Shown one piece after another: positions 45,911 to 57,800 of a stretch of 64,000 nt of DNA (its first letter is position 1; the number at the start of each line of letters is the position of its first letter). The stretch is taken from contig NC_133101.1 of NCBI RefSeq assembly GCF_022965805.1, positions 1,240,001-1,304,000 of the forward strand, written 5' to 3'. The translations under genes and the position numbers were made by a program. This stretch comes from Primulina eburnea (taxonomy: Eukaryota > Streptophyta > Magnoliopsida > Lamiales > Gesneriaceae). The notes under the pieces were generated by a model, which worked only from the letters and a program-made list of their open reading frames with translations, was not told the DNA's origin and did not search any database.

Positions 45911-46823
45911 GAGTGAGTCTCATTTGAGACCGTCTCATGGATCTTAATCTGTGAAACGGGTCAACCCTATCCATATTCACAATAAAAAACAATACTTTTA
46001 GGCTATGTTTGGTAGCCATGATAAGGGAATGATTATTTAATAATCATTCCCTTATCTCGCGTTTAGTTTGTTTTTTATTAATCTATAGGTCCTTGATTAT
46101 GATTAAAAGCTCACATTATTCATGTTATTTGTGTGATTAAATATCCCTCCTCAAAGAATGTGATAATTAATAATTTTTGAATAGTGATCATGATAAGATT
46201 GTATATTGACCATAATACCCTTAAATTGTTTTCTTCAATATAATATAAAAATTAAAAACAGTGAAAATTTAATAATTAATATAATATTTAAATTTTTATT
46301 ATATTTTTTTATAAATTAATTTCATATATTTTAATTATTTTCAATCATTTTAAAAAAAATAAATTGTAATGCAAATCTATCTTAAATTAAATTTTTATAA
46401 ATTTGTAATCTTGTTAATTAATTTTTTTATGAAAATAAATGTTTTTTCAATTCTACTTTTTTTAATGATTTAAATTAATTTTAATAAATTTAAATTATAA
46501 TTATAAATATTTAATTATGTTTTCAATTATTTTAAGAATATATATTTAATTAGCATTTGGGGCATTTTGGTCATTACAATAAAATTTACAAAATTAATCC
46601 ATCATTTTAAAATCATGCCAAACACCATATTATTTATCCCATTTTCCCATCATACTATTAATCCATATATCTCATTTTTTAATCACTTTAATTATTAATC
46701 ATTTAATTATCCTATCACACGTACCAAACAGAACCCTAGCATAAAAAGTAATACTTTTTCATAGATGACCCAAATAAGAAATCCGTCTCACACATATGAA
46801 ACCGTCTCACACAAGTTTTTGCC
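45911..46823 (+). mobile_element. Mutator-like MITE, copy 9, split by a Tourist-like element
   Basis: Left part GAGTGAGTCTCATTTGAGAC to 46000, right part from about 46739 to GTTTTTGCC at 46823. Outer duplications AAACTCAAA (45902-45910) and AAACTGAAG (46824-46832), two mismatches. Confidence 0.85.
46001..46735. mobile_element. PIF/Harbinger (Tourist-like) element, 735 bp
   Basis: Terminal inverted repeats GGCTATGTTTGGTA and TACCAAACAGAACC (12 of 14 match), with a 3-bp target TTA (45998-46000) / CTA (46736-46738). GG(C/T)..TGTTTGGTA ends and a TTA target are typical of Tourist-like elements. Near the left end sits a perfect AAGGGAATGATTATT inverted pair. No coding capacity. Confidence 0.82.
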
Positions 46824-47888
46824 AAACTGAAGACAGTGGACAAAAAAGCAAACATATTAACGAAAAAATGAAATTTTTCCTTAGAAAAATATTTATAAAT
46901 TGTGGATCAAAACCTAGTATTTAGGGCAATGTTGTTGAGTGGCGTCCAAGAAATACGCCTCCGCCGCAGTGCAGAAGCAAATGCGACCCGGAATATCCAA
47001 TAAGAGATTCGTTTGTCCGCCATAAAAGCAAAAAATGGCCTACAAGTAAAGGAACTAAAGAGCATTAATGATACCACCACAGGTGTCTCCCATTAATCAC
47101 AGTGTGTCTCTGTGTGAATCCATTTTTCTGATGAAACAAAACTTCTCCTATGCCATCATTAAATGTTTGCGTACTCTCGCCGCCGCGTCAACCTATCTCT
47201 CTTCACATATATAAAAAAAAAGCTTTTCGATTACAAGAGATACTCCATAAATTACTTTTTTTGATAGAGAATTTTGCCTAATTTATTATGTGATGTGCAC
47301 TTTGTTCGGAATAATATTAGATTACGTTTGATTTAGACAAGGATTGATGTAGGAGAATCGTCTAAAATTTTTATCAATTCAAACACAGTATTAGACGAAA
47401 GAACTGAATATTGCTTAGTGTTAACAGTGATAGTTGCATTGTAAGATATACGATAATTACATAAAAATCCTATGTTTTTAAAGTTGTAGCATCTTTCTCA
47501 TCGAAAAATTGTTAACTTGCACAAATATTCATGATCAATTAATGTTCACTCGGTCCAATGGGGAAAAAAAATTTGTAGAAGAAATTAACTGATGGAATTA
47601 TTACTTGGATGCAAATTAGCATTTAACAAGTTAGATTGAATCATTTGTAAGTGAACAATTGCTTTGTAAAACATAAGGAAAGAAAGATAGAAGAAATAAA
47701 CTTTCATCAGATCAAAATTTCTTGATATAACCAACACAAAATCTACTCAACTCTAAGCTCTTTAATCCATTTACATTCCCTGATAAAATCCATGGAAATT
47801 GGAAAAACCAACAACCCATTATTATTTCAATCAAGAAAACTACTCTGATCTCAACACCACAAAAATTTTCTGCCAAAAATCTTGATCA
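46824..47888. other. Intergenic region
   Basis: 3' flank of the first GLUTAMINE DUMPER gene; nothing else recognised. Confidence 0.6.
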
Positions 47889-48224
47889 TCAAGGCAGCTG
47901 TTTGGCGCTGATGAAGAAAGAAGAAGGGATAGGAACTGCGATTTGGGTCGGATTATTATCTCCGGCCATGATAACCACAATCTTTGGCGTGTTGTCGGCC
48001 GCATCTACGGTGGCGGGTAGCTGAGTCGCCTTCACTCCGTCATGATCGGCGGAGCGAGAGGAGGATTTCCGGTAGGAACAGGCTAAGATGATCAAGGCTA
48101 CAGCGATCAACAGAAGCATCAAGCCTAAGCCGCCGAACAAGTAAGGCAATGGAGAATTCCAGTTCAAGAATCCAGAGGGACTATCGTGTGCAACTGTTGT
48201 CGGTGTTGGCCTCATATCTCCCAC
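47889..48224 (-). CDS. GDU: GLUTAMINE DUMPER family protein, 111 aa
   Basis: Small plant-specific membrane protein; Arabidopsis GDU1 stimulates amino-acid export and interacts with the ubiquitin ligase LOG2. Single exon. The sequence runs MGDMRPTPTT, the NWNSPLPYLFGGLGLML entry, a single transmembrane segment (about 27-50) closed by CSYRKSSS, and the diagnostic VIMAG motif at 84-88 followed by GDNNPTQIAVP. Length and architecture match the family. A CTATAAATC TATA box lies at 48294-48303 on the coding strand. A related gene lies 5 kb away in the same orientation, but the pair are diverged in their tails. Which GDU paralogue it is cannot be told. Confidence 0.93.
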   Translation of the reverse strand: MGDMRPTPTTVAHDSPSGFLNWNSPLPYLFGGLGLMLLLIAVALIILACSYRKSSSRSADHDGVKATQLPATVDAADNTPKIVVIMAGDNNPTQIAVPIPSSFFISAKQLP

Positions 48225-48293
48225 CTTTTCTGTGTGTGATTTTATGGGGTTTTTTTTTTTTTTTGGTGTGAAGAAATGTATATGATTGTGTGT

Positions 48294-48303
48294 GATTTAT
48301 AGT
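48294..48303 (-). promoter_or_regulatory. TATA box of the first GLUTAMINE DUMPER gene
   Basis: ACTATAAATC on the minus strand, about 70 bp upstream of the ATG at 48224. Confidence 0.6.
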
Positions 48304-50567
48304 GGCAAACGACGAAGGGATTGTTGTGATATGAAATTACTATCATGTCCTCTTCGTCATATAGTGTGTGTGTGTGTGTATGAAAACTCACCCTTCTTGG
48401 TTAAAGCGCATTTACCACATAAAATCTGTTGGTGTTTGTGCAGATTTTGATGCCATAGAAACATCATCCTCCATGGGGTCTAATTGGGACAATTTTTTTA
48501 AAAAAACTAGAATAAGGAATATAATTATTTTGATTACTTCTATTCTTTTTGGTTAATTACTTTCTATACTTTCCCATATAAGTAATAAAATTCATTTGGG
48601 ACAAACATGTCCTACACTTTGGAGACTAGGCGCCACTCAAAGTTACAAAAATTTCAATTTTTGGTGATATATTATCAAGTTTCAGTTTTAATAATAGTCT
48701 TTATATTTTTTTTTGATTATTTTAGTATTTTTTCATCAAAATTGTTGATGTAACACTATATATGCACATCAAAATTGGACTAAAAATAGTCAAAAATACA
48801 AAGATGACGGACTAAAACAGAATTTTGACGATACAGACTAAAACGGAATTTTGACGATACAGAAGACTAGAATCAGAAAAAAAAATTATATACTTCAAAC
48901 GACATTACCTTGAAGGCTTGAGGAGTCCTCCAAAATAGTTGTTTTCCTATAAAATCCTGATCGATAGTCAACGGAAAGCGTATCTTTGTGCACTATTTTA
49001 TGGAGTCAAGGTCATGAGCTCGGTTATCACGAACAGCAAATAATGAAATTATTTGAAAGAATATTGTTTGTTACAATAACTATTCTTGCTACTAAAATGC
49101 GTTGTTCGGACGGTTAAACTATTTACAAGAATTTAAGTTACATATTACCATCATGCAGTATCAACTACTGCATTTGCTAATACAATAAGCGACCGATCTT
49201 ATATATCATTTACCTATTTAGATTATCACCATAAGTTTCAATAACTTCATGTCATGATATTGGATGTTTCAAGAATGTTACACTGAGTTAATCGATCTTG
49301 CCAAACCTAACTAATTATTATAAGTATTAATTAACTTTGGTTCACGTTACATTTCTTTCCTTTTTTTTTTTTTATTCAAATTCAGTAACTAAAACTTAAG
49401 GAATTTTTTGAGTGATTAGTTTAGTATGCCAGGATTGTCAAATCAACATGTAATCGGATTAATCAGAAAATTAAATAAGTAACAAAGTGTGCAATATCAC
49501 AATAACTATCCCTGTAAAATATATATACATCATGAATAAAATCCTTGTATTAAATATAAATATAAGTATTTGCTAGAGTTTATTTTAAGTATTTATCAGT
49601 TTTTATATATAATTTGAACATTTCATTAGTTAGAAGTTTGGAAGCGTTTATGATAAATTATGACGTACAATCCAATATTTTAAAAAATAGGAGTCTGATT
49701 TATACAAGAGTTGCTTTTGACCAATACTGCACAATTTAATGCAGAGCATTACACTTTGTTCTTGCTCAATCTCTCTCGCCAGATTACATATCCGAGGTGC
49801 CACATAATTAATCGCTTGTACCAATTGATGTTAGTCAAAGTGTAATTTTATTTTTTTATACTCGTGGCATGACACAGTGCACCTACTTAAGTGCTGATGA
49901 GTAGAGTTCTTAGATCAATGAGTTTGAGAAGGTGCGTGTCTATCTACTAGTGATGTATCATATACTTTAGAGACCAATCTTATAATTTTTCTTCCGTCGG
50001 TCTGTCCAACATAGACAACATTATCCGTTAAATATGATGTCACTCTTTTACGACCCACTTAACCAACTAGATCAAGTGACACAACATATCGACTTGATGT
50101 ACGAAAACTTTTTAAAAGTTTACTCATCTCAATACTCTTTCATTCATATACGTTCAACCTAACAAATTTGTATATATATATATTATTGTTTTTAAGGATG
50201 TTCAGTTTTTTGACTTAGGATAGTCTTTTATGTTTTAAAATTCTTATGAAGCTTACATATTTATCATATGTTTTATTGTCTTATTATTGTTTTTTCCTGA
50301 GATGGTGGGACAGTTTTGGAAAATAAAAATAGCAAGGACATGGATTAAAAACAGCAGCCAACCAACCCACTTTGTGATGCAACGGAGGAGATGTCTGGGT
50401 TCATTCCCAGTTAACAGCGAAAAACCCTCAATCCATTGAATGAGAAAAATTATTTATTTTCGTCACGTACTCTAATCGTCTAAATTCCAAAAGGAGACTC
50501 CAAGTCAATTTGCTATCAACTTCCACGAAGACCCCAAAAATGGAAGAAAGAACTTGGTGGGGATATC

Positions 50568-50573
<6 letters not shown>
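48304..50573. other. Intergenic region
   Basis: No gene recognised. Contains a 26-bp tandem duplication at 48811-48836 and 48837-48862 (ACTAAAACAGAATTTTGACG start), in a stretch (48.66-48.9 kb) resembling the second dispersed repeat family. Confidence 0.6.
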
Positions 50574-50620
<47 letters not shown>

Positions 50621-50781
50621 CTCTAGTGGAAAACACAAACATTTTGTCGATTATTTTATTTTAAAATTCCCCACCATTATATATATATATACACACATTT
50701 TATTGATTATTTTATTTTAAAATTCCCCACCATTATATACACACATTTTATTGATTATTTTATTTTAAAATTCCCCACCAT

Positions 50782-50849
<68 letters not shown>

Positions 50850-50969
50850 ATTGATTATTTTATTTTAAAATTCCCCACCATTATATAAATATATATATAT
50901 TTATATAATGGTGGGGAATTTTAAAATAAAATAATCAATAAAATGTTTGTGTTTTCCACTAGAGAAATT
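50574..50969. repeat. Large inverted repeat with amplified internal units and AT microsatellites
   Basis: Arms of about 68 bp: 50616-50683 (AATTTCTCTAGTGGAAAACA start, CCCCACCATTATATA end) and its reverse complement at 50902-50969, with two or three mismatches. Between the arms lie three more direct copies of the inner part (TTTTATTGATTATTTTATTTT to CCATTATATA) at about 50697-50739, 50745-50787 and 50845-50887, separated by AT and AC runs. Possibly a palindromic MITE expanded by slippage. Confidence 0.85.
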
Positions 50970-51282
50970 GAAGCTACCTTTAGACTAATTTGCCACCATT
51001 TATTGGAACACAATGCACATTTTACTTGCTCACTTGTCTCTTTTCATTAAACCAACTTTTATTGATAAAATTTCAAATCCTTATCCAATCTTCTCAAATT
51101 TAATATGTGAGGTTTTAACAAAAGTACATGATCGAGACGCCACAAATTTTATCTATCTAACCATTGACAATTAGGGAGGATATCAACAAATTTAATTTTT
51201 CCACCTTCTCATTGACAGTTATTGATTTCTTAGAGATAGAGATATCTCCTTGAATATAAACATTATTGAGAAGGCACAAAAT
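50970..51282. other. Intergenic region
   Basis: Nothing recognised. The last 8 bp are the TSD of the next element. Confidence 0.6.
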
Positions 51283-52039
51283 ACAGATGTCAATAGGGCG
51301 GGTATGGGGCGGGTTTGGCTAAACCCAAGACCCTTCCCATGAAAAAAACTTTGACCCATTACCCGCTCCACCTCGGTTAAATATTCTTCGAACCCACCCC
51401 ACCTCGAATACGAAATGGGGCCGGATAGACCCATGAGACCCGTGAGACTCGAATTTTTTTAAAATAAAAAAGTAATCTTTCTTTTCACATGACTGAATTA
51501 TGAAACAGACAAGCCTCTAAATACATTATTGTGGAAAATTAATTCATGTCTTCGACCACACGTAATAATAATAAACAAAGTATTTTCACGACATAAAGAA
51601 TTACATAAAAAAAAGAGTTACTAGCTCTCCAAAAAAATCTTGACATCCCCAAAAAAAATCATAACATTATTTAAACAGATCAATATAAAATCAGTAAGTC
51701 GACAATATTTAAGTCTACTAAGATGAGCACCAACTATTATTCCACTATTGCTAAAAGCAGATTCAAATGCAACAGTTGACATAAAATTAACTAAGATCGT
51801 TATAGTTGAGGTGAGCTACTAAAAAAATAAAAATTAATAAAACTAAAACTCTAGAATATTTATATGCACATATATATGGGGCGGGTATTATAGGACCCAT
51901 GACCCGCCCCATATCCGGACGGGTCTGAAAAATTGGACCCGAAACCCACCTCAAGACCCATTTAGTATGCCCAAACCCACTCCATACATACGGGTTCATT
52001 ACGGGTCTGGGTAAAACCCGGACCCATTGACATCCCTAG
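51283..52039. mobile_element. hAT-like non-autonomous element, 757 bp
   Basis: Left end ACAGATGTCAATAGGGCGGG and right end CCATTGACATCCCTAG are inverted with small differences. Perfect 8-bp duplications CACAAAAT at 51275-51282 and 52040-52047. Subterminal GGGCGGGT / ACCCGCCCC arms around an AT-rich core. No transposase seen. Confidence 0.82.
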
Positions 52040-52047
52040 CACAAAAT

Positions 52048-53059
52048 ATAATGTTTGGGATGTCGTAGGATTCAAAATATCTTAAATACACTGATACAAC
52101 CAAGCATGAATTTAATTAACGTCTCATGTTTTACAATCGACATAAAAACAAATGCATCCGTATTAATTAAGTTTTTAAAAACGTAAAACTATTTTTTTGC
52201 ATGGATTAAACAAAGTTAATTTTTTTAAAAAAAATTCACCTTGTTTTTCTTACAAAAAAAATTCCTACAAAAAACAAATCACTCTCATGTTTTTAATTTT
52301 TAATAATAAAAAAGTATATTTAACTTTAAAGAAACTGATGCTGGAAATGGACACCTAAAGCCCGTGTACGGAGTTGCGAATACTCGGCCCATTAACCATC
52401 AACGTCAGTAATAGGAAGCCAAATAACACGACAGTCCTAATTCTAATATAATATCTTATATTTTTTTTTTACACAAAAATTACTCAATACCAACAAATTT
52501 GGCATAAAAAAATTTTAATTTATAAATACTTTATTCACATAATTACTAGTTTATAATCATTATTGTTTATGCTATGCCTGATAAATTTGAAGTGCTCGAT
52601 CGTGAAACATGAAACAAATCTCTTGTAAACACAAAAATTCTCGTGAGATCATCTCACCGACCAATTTTGTGATATATATATCAAACCCGACTCAATTAAT
52701 GAAAAATTATTCCATTTCATACTAAAAATATTATTTTTTATTTTAAATAGACTGTCTCACAAGTGAGCTATTCTATTGTAAAATATGTATAAAAAAAACT
52801 CATATCATCTTACAATTTTGGAGGTTAGAGGTAAAAATCTTTGAGGTTAGGGTAAAATCCTCCGGGTGTAAGTAAGGTCGCAATTTTTAGCCGATGCAAA
52901 TTGCTCGCTGGTTATTTACAATTCCCCGCTAGCCAGAATTAACACAAAAATCAATAAATTAACCTAACCAAACTTAGTTATTGAGAAGGGAATAAAATAA
53001 ATAATTAAATACATTATATTATGGAGCTAATATTTCAAAATGAAGAAACGAAAAATGAG
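52048..53059. other. Intergenic region
   Basis: A degraded MITE copy lies at about 52642-52775 (TCGTGAGATCATCTCACC ... GACTGTCTCACAAGTGAGC). Otherwise AT-rich with no gene. Confidence 0.6.
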
Positions 53060-53371
53060 TCAAACTTGGCTGCGAGGAGCAGCGGAGACAGGTTTGGCGA
53101 GGTGCGTAGGATTAGTTTCTCCCGCCATGATCACCACCATTCTGGGCTCCATTTCAGGCCGTAAAGCGTGAACCGGGCTTCGCGGTTTATCATCTTGAGA
53201 TCGATCAGCGGGTGGCGATTTTTTGTATGAGCAGGCTAAGATTATCAACGCTGTGGCGATAAGCCCAAGCATGAGAGCCAGGGAGCCGAAAAGGTAAGGT
53301 ATCGGCGAGTTCCACCGCCGCAAATCGCCACCTGCTGCGGTGGCGGTGGGTTGTGCTGGTGTTGGTATCAT
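53060..53371 (-). CDS. GDU: GLUTAMINE DUMPER family protein, 103 aa
   Basis: Second GDU gene, same strand as the copy at 47.9 kb. Start MIPTPAQPTATAAGG (53371) was chosen: the upstream in-frame ATGs would run into the TATA box and have no family match. RRWNSPIPYLFGSLALML leads into one transmembrane segment (about 24-48) ending ACSYKKSPP, and the VIMAG motif lies at 80-84 followed by ETNPTHLAKP. The shared WNSP(I/L)PYLFG, IILACSY(R/K)KS and VVIMAG blocks show that the two genes are paralogues, probably from an old local duplication. Expected role is stimulation of amino-acid efflux at the plasma membrane. Confidence 0.93.
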   Translation of the reverse strand: MIPTPAQPTATAAGGDLRRWNSPIPYLFGSLALMLGLIATALIILACSYKKSPPADRSQDDKPRSPVHALRPEMEPRMVVIMAGETNPTHLAKPVSAAPRSQV

Positions 53372-53445
53372 TTCTTGATATTTTGTGTTGTTGCTGTTGA
53401 AGATGGATTGTGTTATGGGACGAGGATAATTAATTAACGTGTGCA

Positions 53446-53458
53446 TATTTATATATAT
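53446..53458 (-). promoter_or_regulatory. TATA box of the second GLUTAMINE DUMPER gene
   Basis: TATATATAAATAT on the minus strand, about 75-85 bp upstream of the chosen ATG; this supports transcription starting downstream of the upstream in-frame ATGs. Confidence 0.6.
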
Positions 53459-53711
53459 GGGCAAAGGTAATACTCTATACTGTTACTAATTATAATTATT
53501 TAATTATTTTATGCTTTTGAATAATAATATACATAGATAGATGACACGAAACTATAATTTATTATTAGCGTATATAAATTAAAATTTGTGGTTTTAGTAA
53601 CGTTCATGTAAAAAATTTATAGATTATACCAAAATACAAAATTTTATAATAATTTTTAGTTAAGCTTGAATAAATCACTTGCACTCATCAATAATCATAT
53701 ATAAAATGGGT

Positions 53712-53872
53712 AAGTATGTCTCTTGTGAGACGGTCTCACGAATCTTTATCTGTGAGACGGGTCAACCTTACCGATATTCACAATAAAAAGTAATATTTTT
53801 TATGGATGACTCAAATAAGAGATTTGTCTCACAAAATACGACTCCTGAGACAGTCTCACACAAGTTCTTGTC
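53712..53872 (+). mobile_element. Mutator-like MITE, copy 10, internally shortened
   Basis: AGTATGTCTCTTGTGAGACGG to CAAGTTCTTGTC. Lacks one of the two AAAAAGTAATA core blocks (about 22 bp shorter). Possible TSD AAAATGGGT/AAAATTGGG-like. It lies about 340 bp upstream of the second GDU gene. Confidence 0.8.
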
Positions 53873-54650
53873 AAAATTGGGTTTGTGAGAAGTTTTCAGA
53901 AAACGCACCATTAGATATAAATTTATCTTATGCATACAAAAATCATATAATTTTAGATATTATCTATAATTAATGTAATGCATGTAATGTAAATTGTGGG
54001 AGTGACCCACCAACTTTGGTAAAAGTTGGGATTCTTTCTTTTGCTTTCTTTTTTTCCATGCAATTTTCTAGAGGATTGATTTCTTTGCAAGTCACTTCAT
54101 TTTCTGAGTTTCCTTATTTACCCTCCGAAATTTCATTATCATGGAAAGTCTAAATTGTTTCATCTAAATTTGTCCATGGTTTGGCAACATATGTAAGCCC
54201 AAGATTAGATAATTTGCGAGTTATTTATTTTCAATCAATTTAGAGCAATATATAATATTATATTTGATTATTTCGAGGGTATTTTGGTAGTTTCCTTCAA
54301 TAAGAATGAGTGTGAAGTTTGTCTTAATAAAAACTAATACCAATTTCCTAAAAATGGGCTTTATTCACTCATCCCCATCGGGCCCACTAAGCGTGTTCGT
54401 TCGGGTCAAGTCTTCCCCCCAAACAAGTCTTCCATTGCTTGAATTATACCCAAACAAGTCAAAAATAAGTGGACTATTCCAGCTAACTCTCTGGTAATTT
54501 CAACCCAACTTTATTTGGATATATTGTATTTATCGTAAATGTGAAATATCGACAGAATATGAACTATTTGTGTAAAATTAATCGTCTTTTAAAAATCAAA
54601 CATTACGATATTTAAAAACACGAATTTTTAAAAAATTCACATATATTTTT
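53873..54650. other. Intergenic region
   Basis: No gene recognised. The last nine bases are a MITE TSD. Confidence 0.6.
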
Positions 54651-54832
54651 GAGTGGGTCTCATGTGAGACCGTCTCACGGATCATAATCTGTGAGACATG
54701 TCAATCCTACCCATATTTATAATAAAAAGTAACACTCTTAGCATAAAAAGTAATACTTTTTCGTGGGTGACCCAAATAAGAGATCCGTCTCACAAATACG
54801 ACCTGTGAGACCGTCTCACATTAGTTTTTGCC
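54651..54832 (+). mobile_element. Mutator-like MITE, copy 11
   Basis: 182 bp, close to the family consensus. Perfect 9-bp duplications TATATTTTT at 54642-54650 and 54833-54841. Confidence 0.92.
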
Positions 54833-57800
54833 TATATTTTTTGGGTTTTCTACTGGATTTTATATGCTATTTGCGCAACATTTATTTTCTTATTTTAATT
54901 ATATATAACTAATAATAATGATGATAATATCAAATATTTTGAGAGAGATTTGACATCATTACAGTAAAATGTCGCATAAGCTTTTTAAGGCAAATCATGT
55001 TGATCACCTTTAAAAATCTTATGATTTTTCCAACATGACGAAGACCTTGTAGTCATTATTTTTTGTTTGTGCACTGTATAATTTTTGAATATGTTAAGTA
55101 TTCCGAAAACCACACACACTTGAAAAATATGCAAATGATTGTAGATAGGGTGAAACATAGAAGACTTTTGTAGGATTTGTACATAAGACTTTGATCTCAA
55201 TTTTAATAATATTATTTACGGCGTGCCTTTATTGTGCGCTGCGAAAATTGCATAGGTTATTAACAACTCACATATAACTGCACGTTGTCGTTTATATAAT
55301 TTATTAATAGCACACAAATGCAAGCTACGGATGCACGTCATTATTTCTTTCAAGTGCAACAATATTAACAGCGTACATATGGGTGCACGCCGTTGAAAGT
55401 AATATTCGTAGCGTGCTTTTATTACACGCTGTTGATGACGTACCGTGGAAAATCATTTTTCTTGTAGTGACAACATAATGTGATTTTAAATCATAAGCGT
55501 GTATGTCCTATTGATATATTTTTTTTTCCTTCAGGTTGTTACATTTGTGATTTGAAAACATAAGTTTTTAACACGATATCGAAGTAGAATTTTCATGTGT
55601 TCAAAATATTTTTGTCCTGTTTTAATTTATATTTTTAAGTAGATTAGTGTTTAATGCTAATTGGATTTTATTATTCTATCCAACTAACCTGCATGGAGAA
55701 TTAAGGAAATGATTACCAAATTAGCTTTCTTGGCTTAACTGCTCTAATGTTAAACCATTAAACAAGTAATATTGAGTCATTTCATATTAATTAGAATATT
55801 TTAAAATATATTATTTCTAGTAAAGAACATGATTAATTATGTGATCTTAAAATTTATTTTCCGGATATGAAATATCAGCCAAAAAAAATCATGGCAGACG
55901 TTTTTTTTGCCTGTTAATATTTTTATGAGAATATTATAATTTATTTTTTATATATATTTTTTTTGGAGTTACGTGCCGTTAGTGTCATTAATTATAATTT
56001 TTAGAAAACTCGAAATTGTACACGTTCACGGTTTTGTTATGATTATGTAATTAATGATATAATAGAAGAAATAAGAAGCTAAAAACATTATTAAATGAAG
56101 CTCAGAAATGTGAGGTTTTTGTTTATTTATTTATTTATTTTTATATCATTTTACTCATCTTTTCTTCCTATAAACTGATGGATTATATATTGGGTTGTGT
56201 GTGTTAATGAGATTTTAATGCGTGTGAATGAAAATTGGGGAACTCTAAGTTTGTCTCACATACGAAAACTAAAGTGATATAGAAGAGCTTATATTATGTT
56301 ACATTTTATGGAAGCGTAAGAATGATTGATCAAAAGATTTTCTCTCGTGCACGCAGCGCATGAGTGCAAATTAAGGGCTCGATTTGATTGGAAAATGCTT
56401 GATTTATGTGCAAACGTACGAGCACGAGCTAAGTACGCTGAATGTATAGGACGCGGATCAAGGCAAAAATCGCTAGGTTATGCCACTTTTTATTAAAAAA
56501 AAAATTCTAGAAGAGACCTTTCATATGTCCCGTGAGACCTCTCACTGTCTCATATGCCTGGGCTGTTGGTGTTTCAGCTAGACGAATACGATATTAAGAT
56601 CATAATGAAAACGTAAATTTTTTTCCTGCTAGCTAGAGACATACGATATTGAGATTTTTTCGCAGACGTAATAAAAAATTCTGATAAATTGACAATGTGA
56701 TGTAAACCTGAGTTGGAGGATTAGAATGAATACGATGTCAAAATTGAAGTGGGTGTAAAATGTTATTATCAATATTACTTGGTTAAATTAAAATAATTAG
56801 TAGTGTGAACGTTAGTGGGAACAGGAAGATTTTTTTAAAGTAAGGCATCAAGATTTTGTTAATGGCCATCCTCCCACTAATCTAATTATTTAATTTAATT
56901 GATTTAAACATATTATTCTTATTCTATTATGAAGTCAAAATTTTTGAATAATGGAGCATCGATAAATATTTCCAAATATTCTTTTAAATTTCGTTTGGTG
57001 AGTTAATATTTTCATTGCAAAATGTTAAATAATGGGATTTTAATGCAAATTTTTTATTTGGTGACATCGAAATACAATTGAAGAAAATTTTTGATAATGT
57101 ATTTTTTGGAAATTTGTATTTTTTGGTATGTATGTTTGTCTTTTTATAATTTTTTATATCATTTAGTCAGATTTAATCTTCATAATTTTAGTCATTTTTT
57201 CGATATGACATTGATACGACACTGATATAGTGTTGATGTAGCGTTTACGCGTGTAGTGTCACATTAGTATTCTATATGAAAAATGATTAAAATCGCCAAA
57301 AAAATTGAAAAATATATTACTAAGACTAAAATTTAATATGATAGACAACCAAAATAATAAAAAAATAAAGAACTAAAATTATAATTTACTCCTTTTTTAG
57401 GTTGGAGAAACTTCCATGTTGAGTCTAAAGATTCTTAGATACATACTTTAACCAACTTAATTAATCATTTCACTTTAAAAAATAATTTATTTTATATTCT
57501 CTAGGATCGAATTGGGATTGATATATCAGTTCGAAATAGTGATCAGTATAAAAATGGGTAGATATGCATATTGCTTTAATGCGCTTTATTGATTAAATCA
57601 AATGACATTTTAAAAACGGTTTAATTTTATATTATATCCCCATTGCTTTTTATCTGCATGACTCATTTATATTTTATATATAAAATCAACAAATTTTTAT
57701 TAAATTGATTTTATAAAAGCAATCAATGTTAATATTATTTATACAAATACAATATTATAAGCACGGAATTCATTATATTAACTATTTTAATTTTTAAAGC

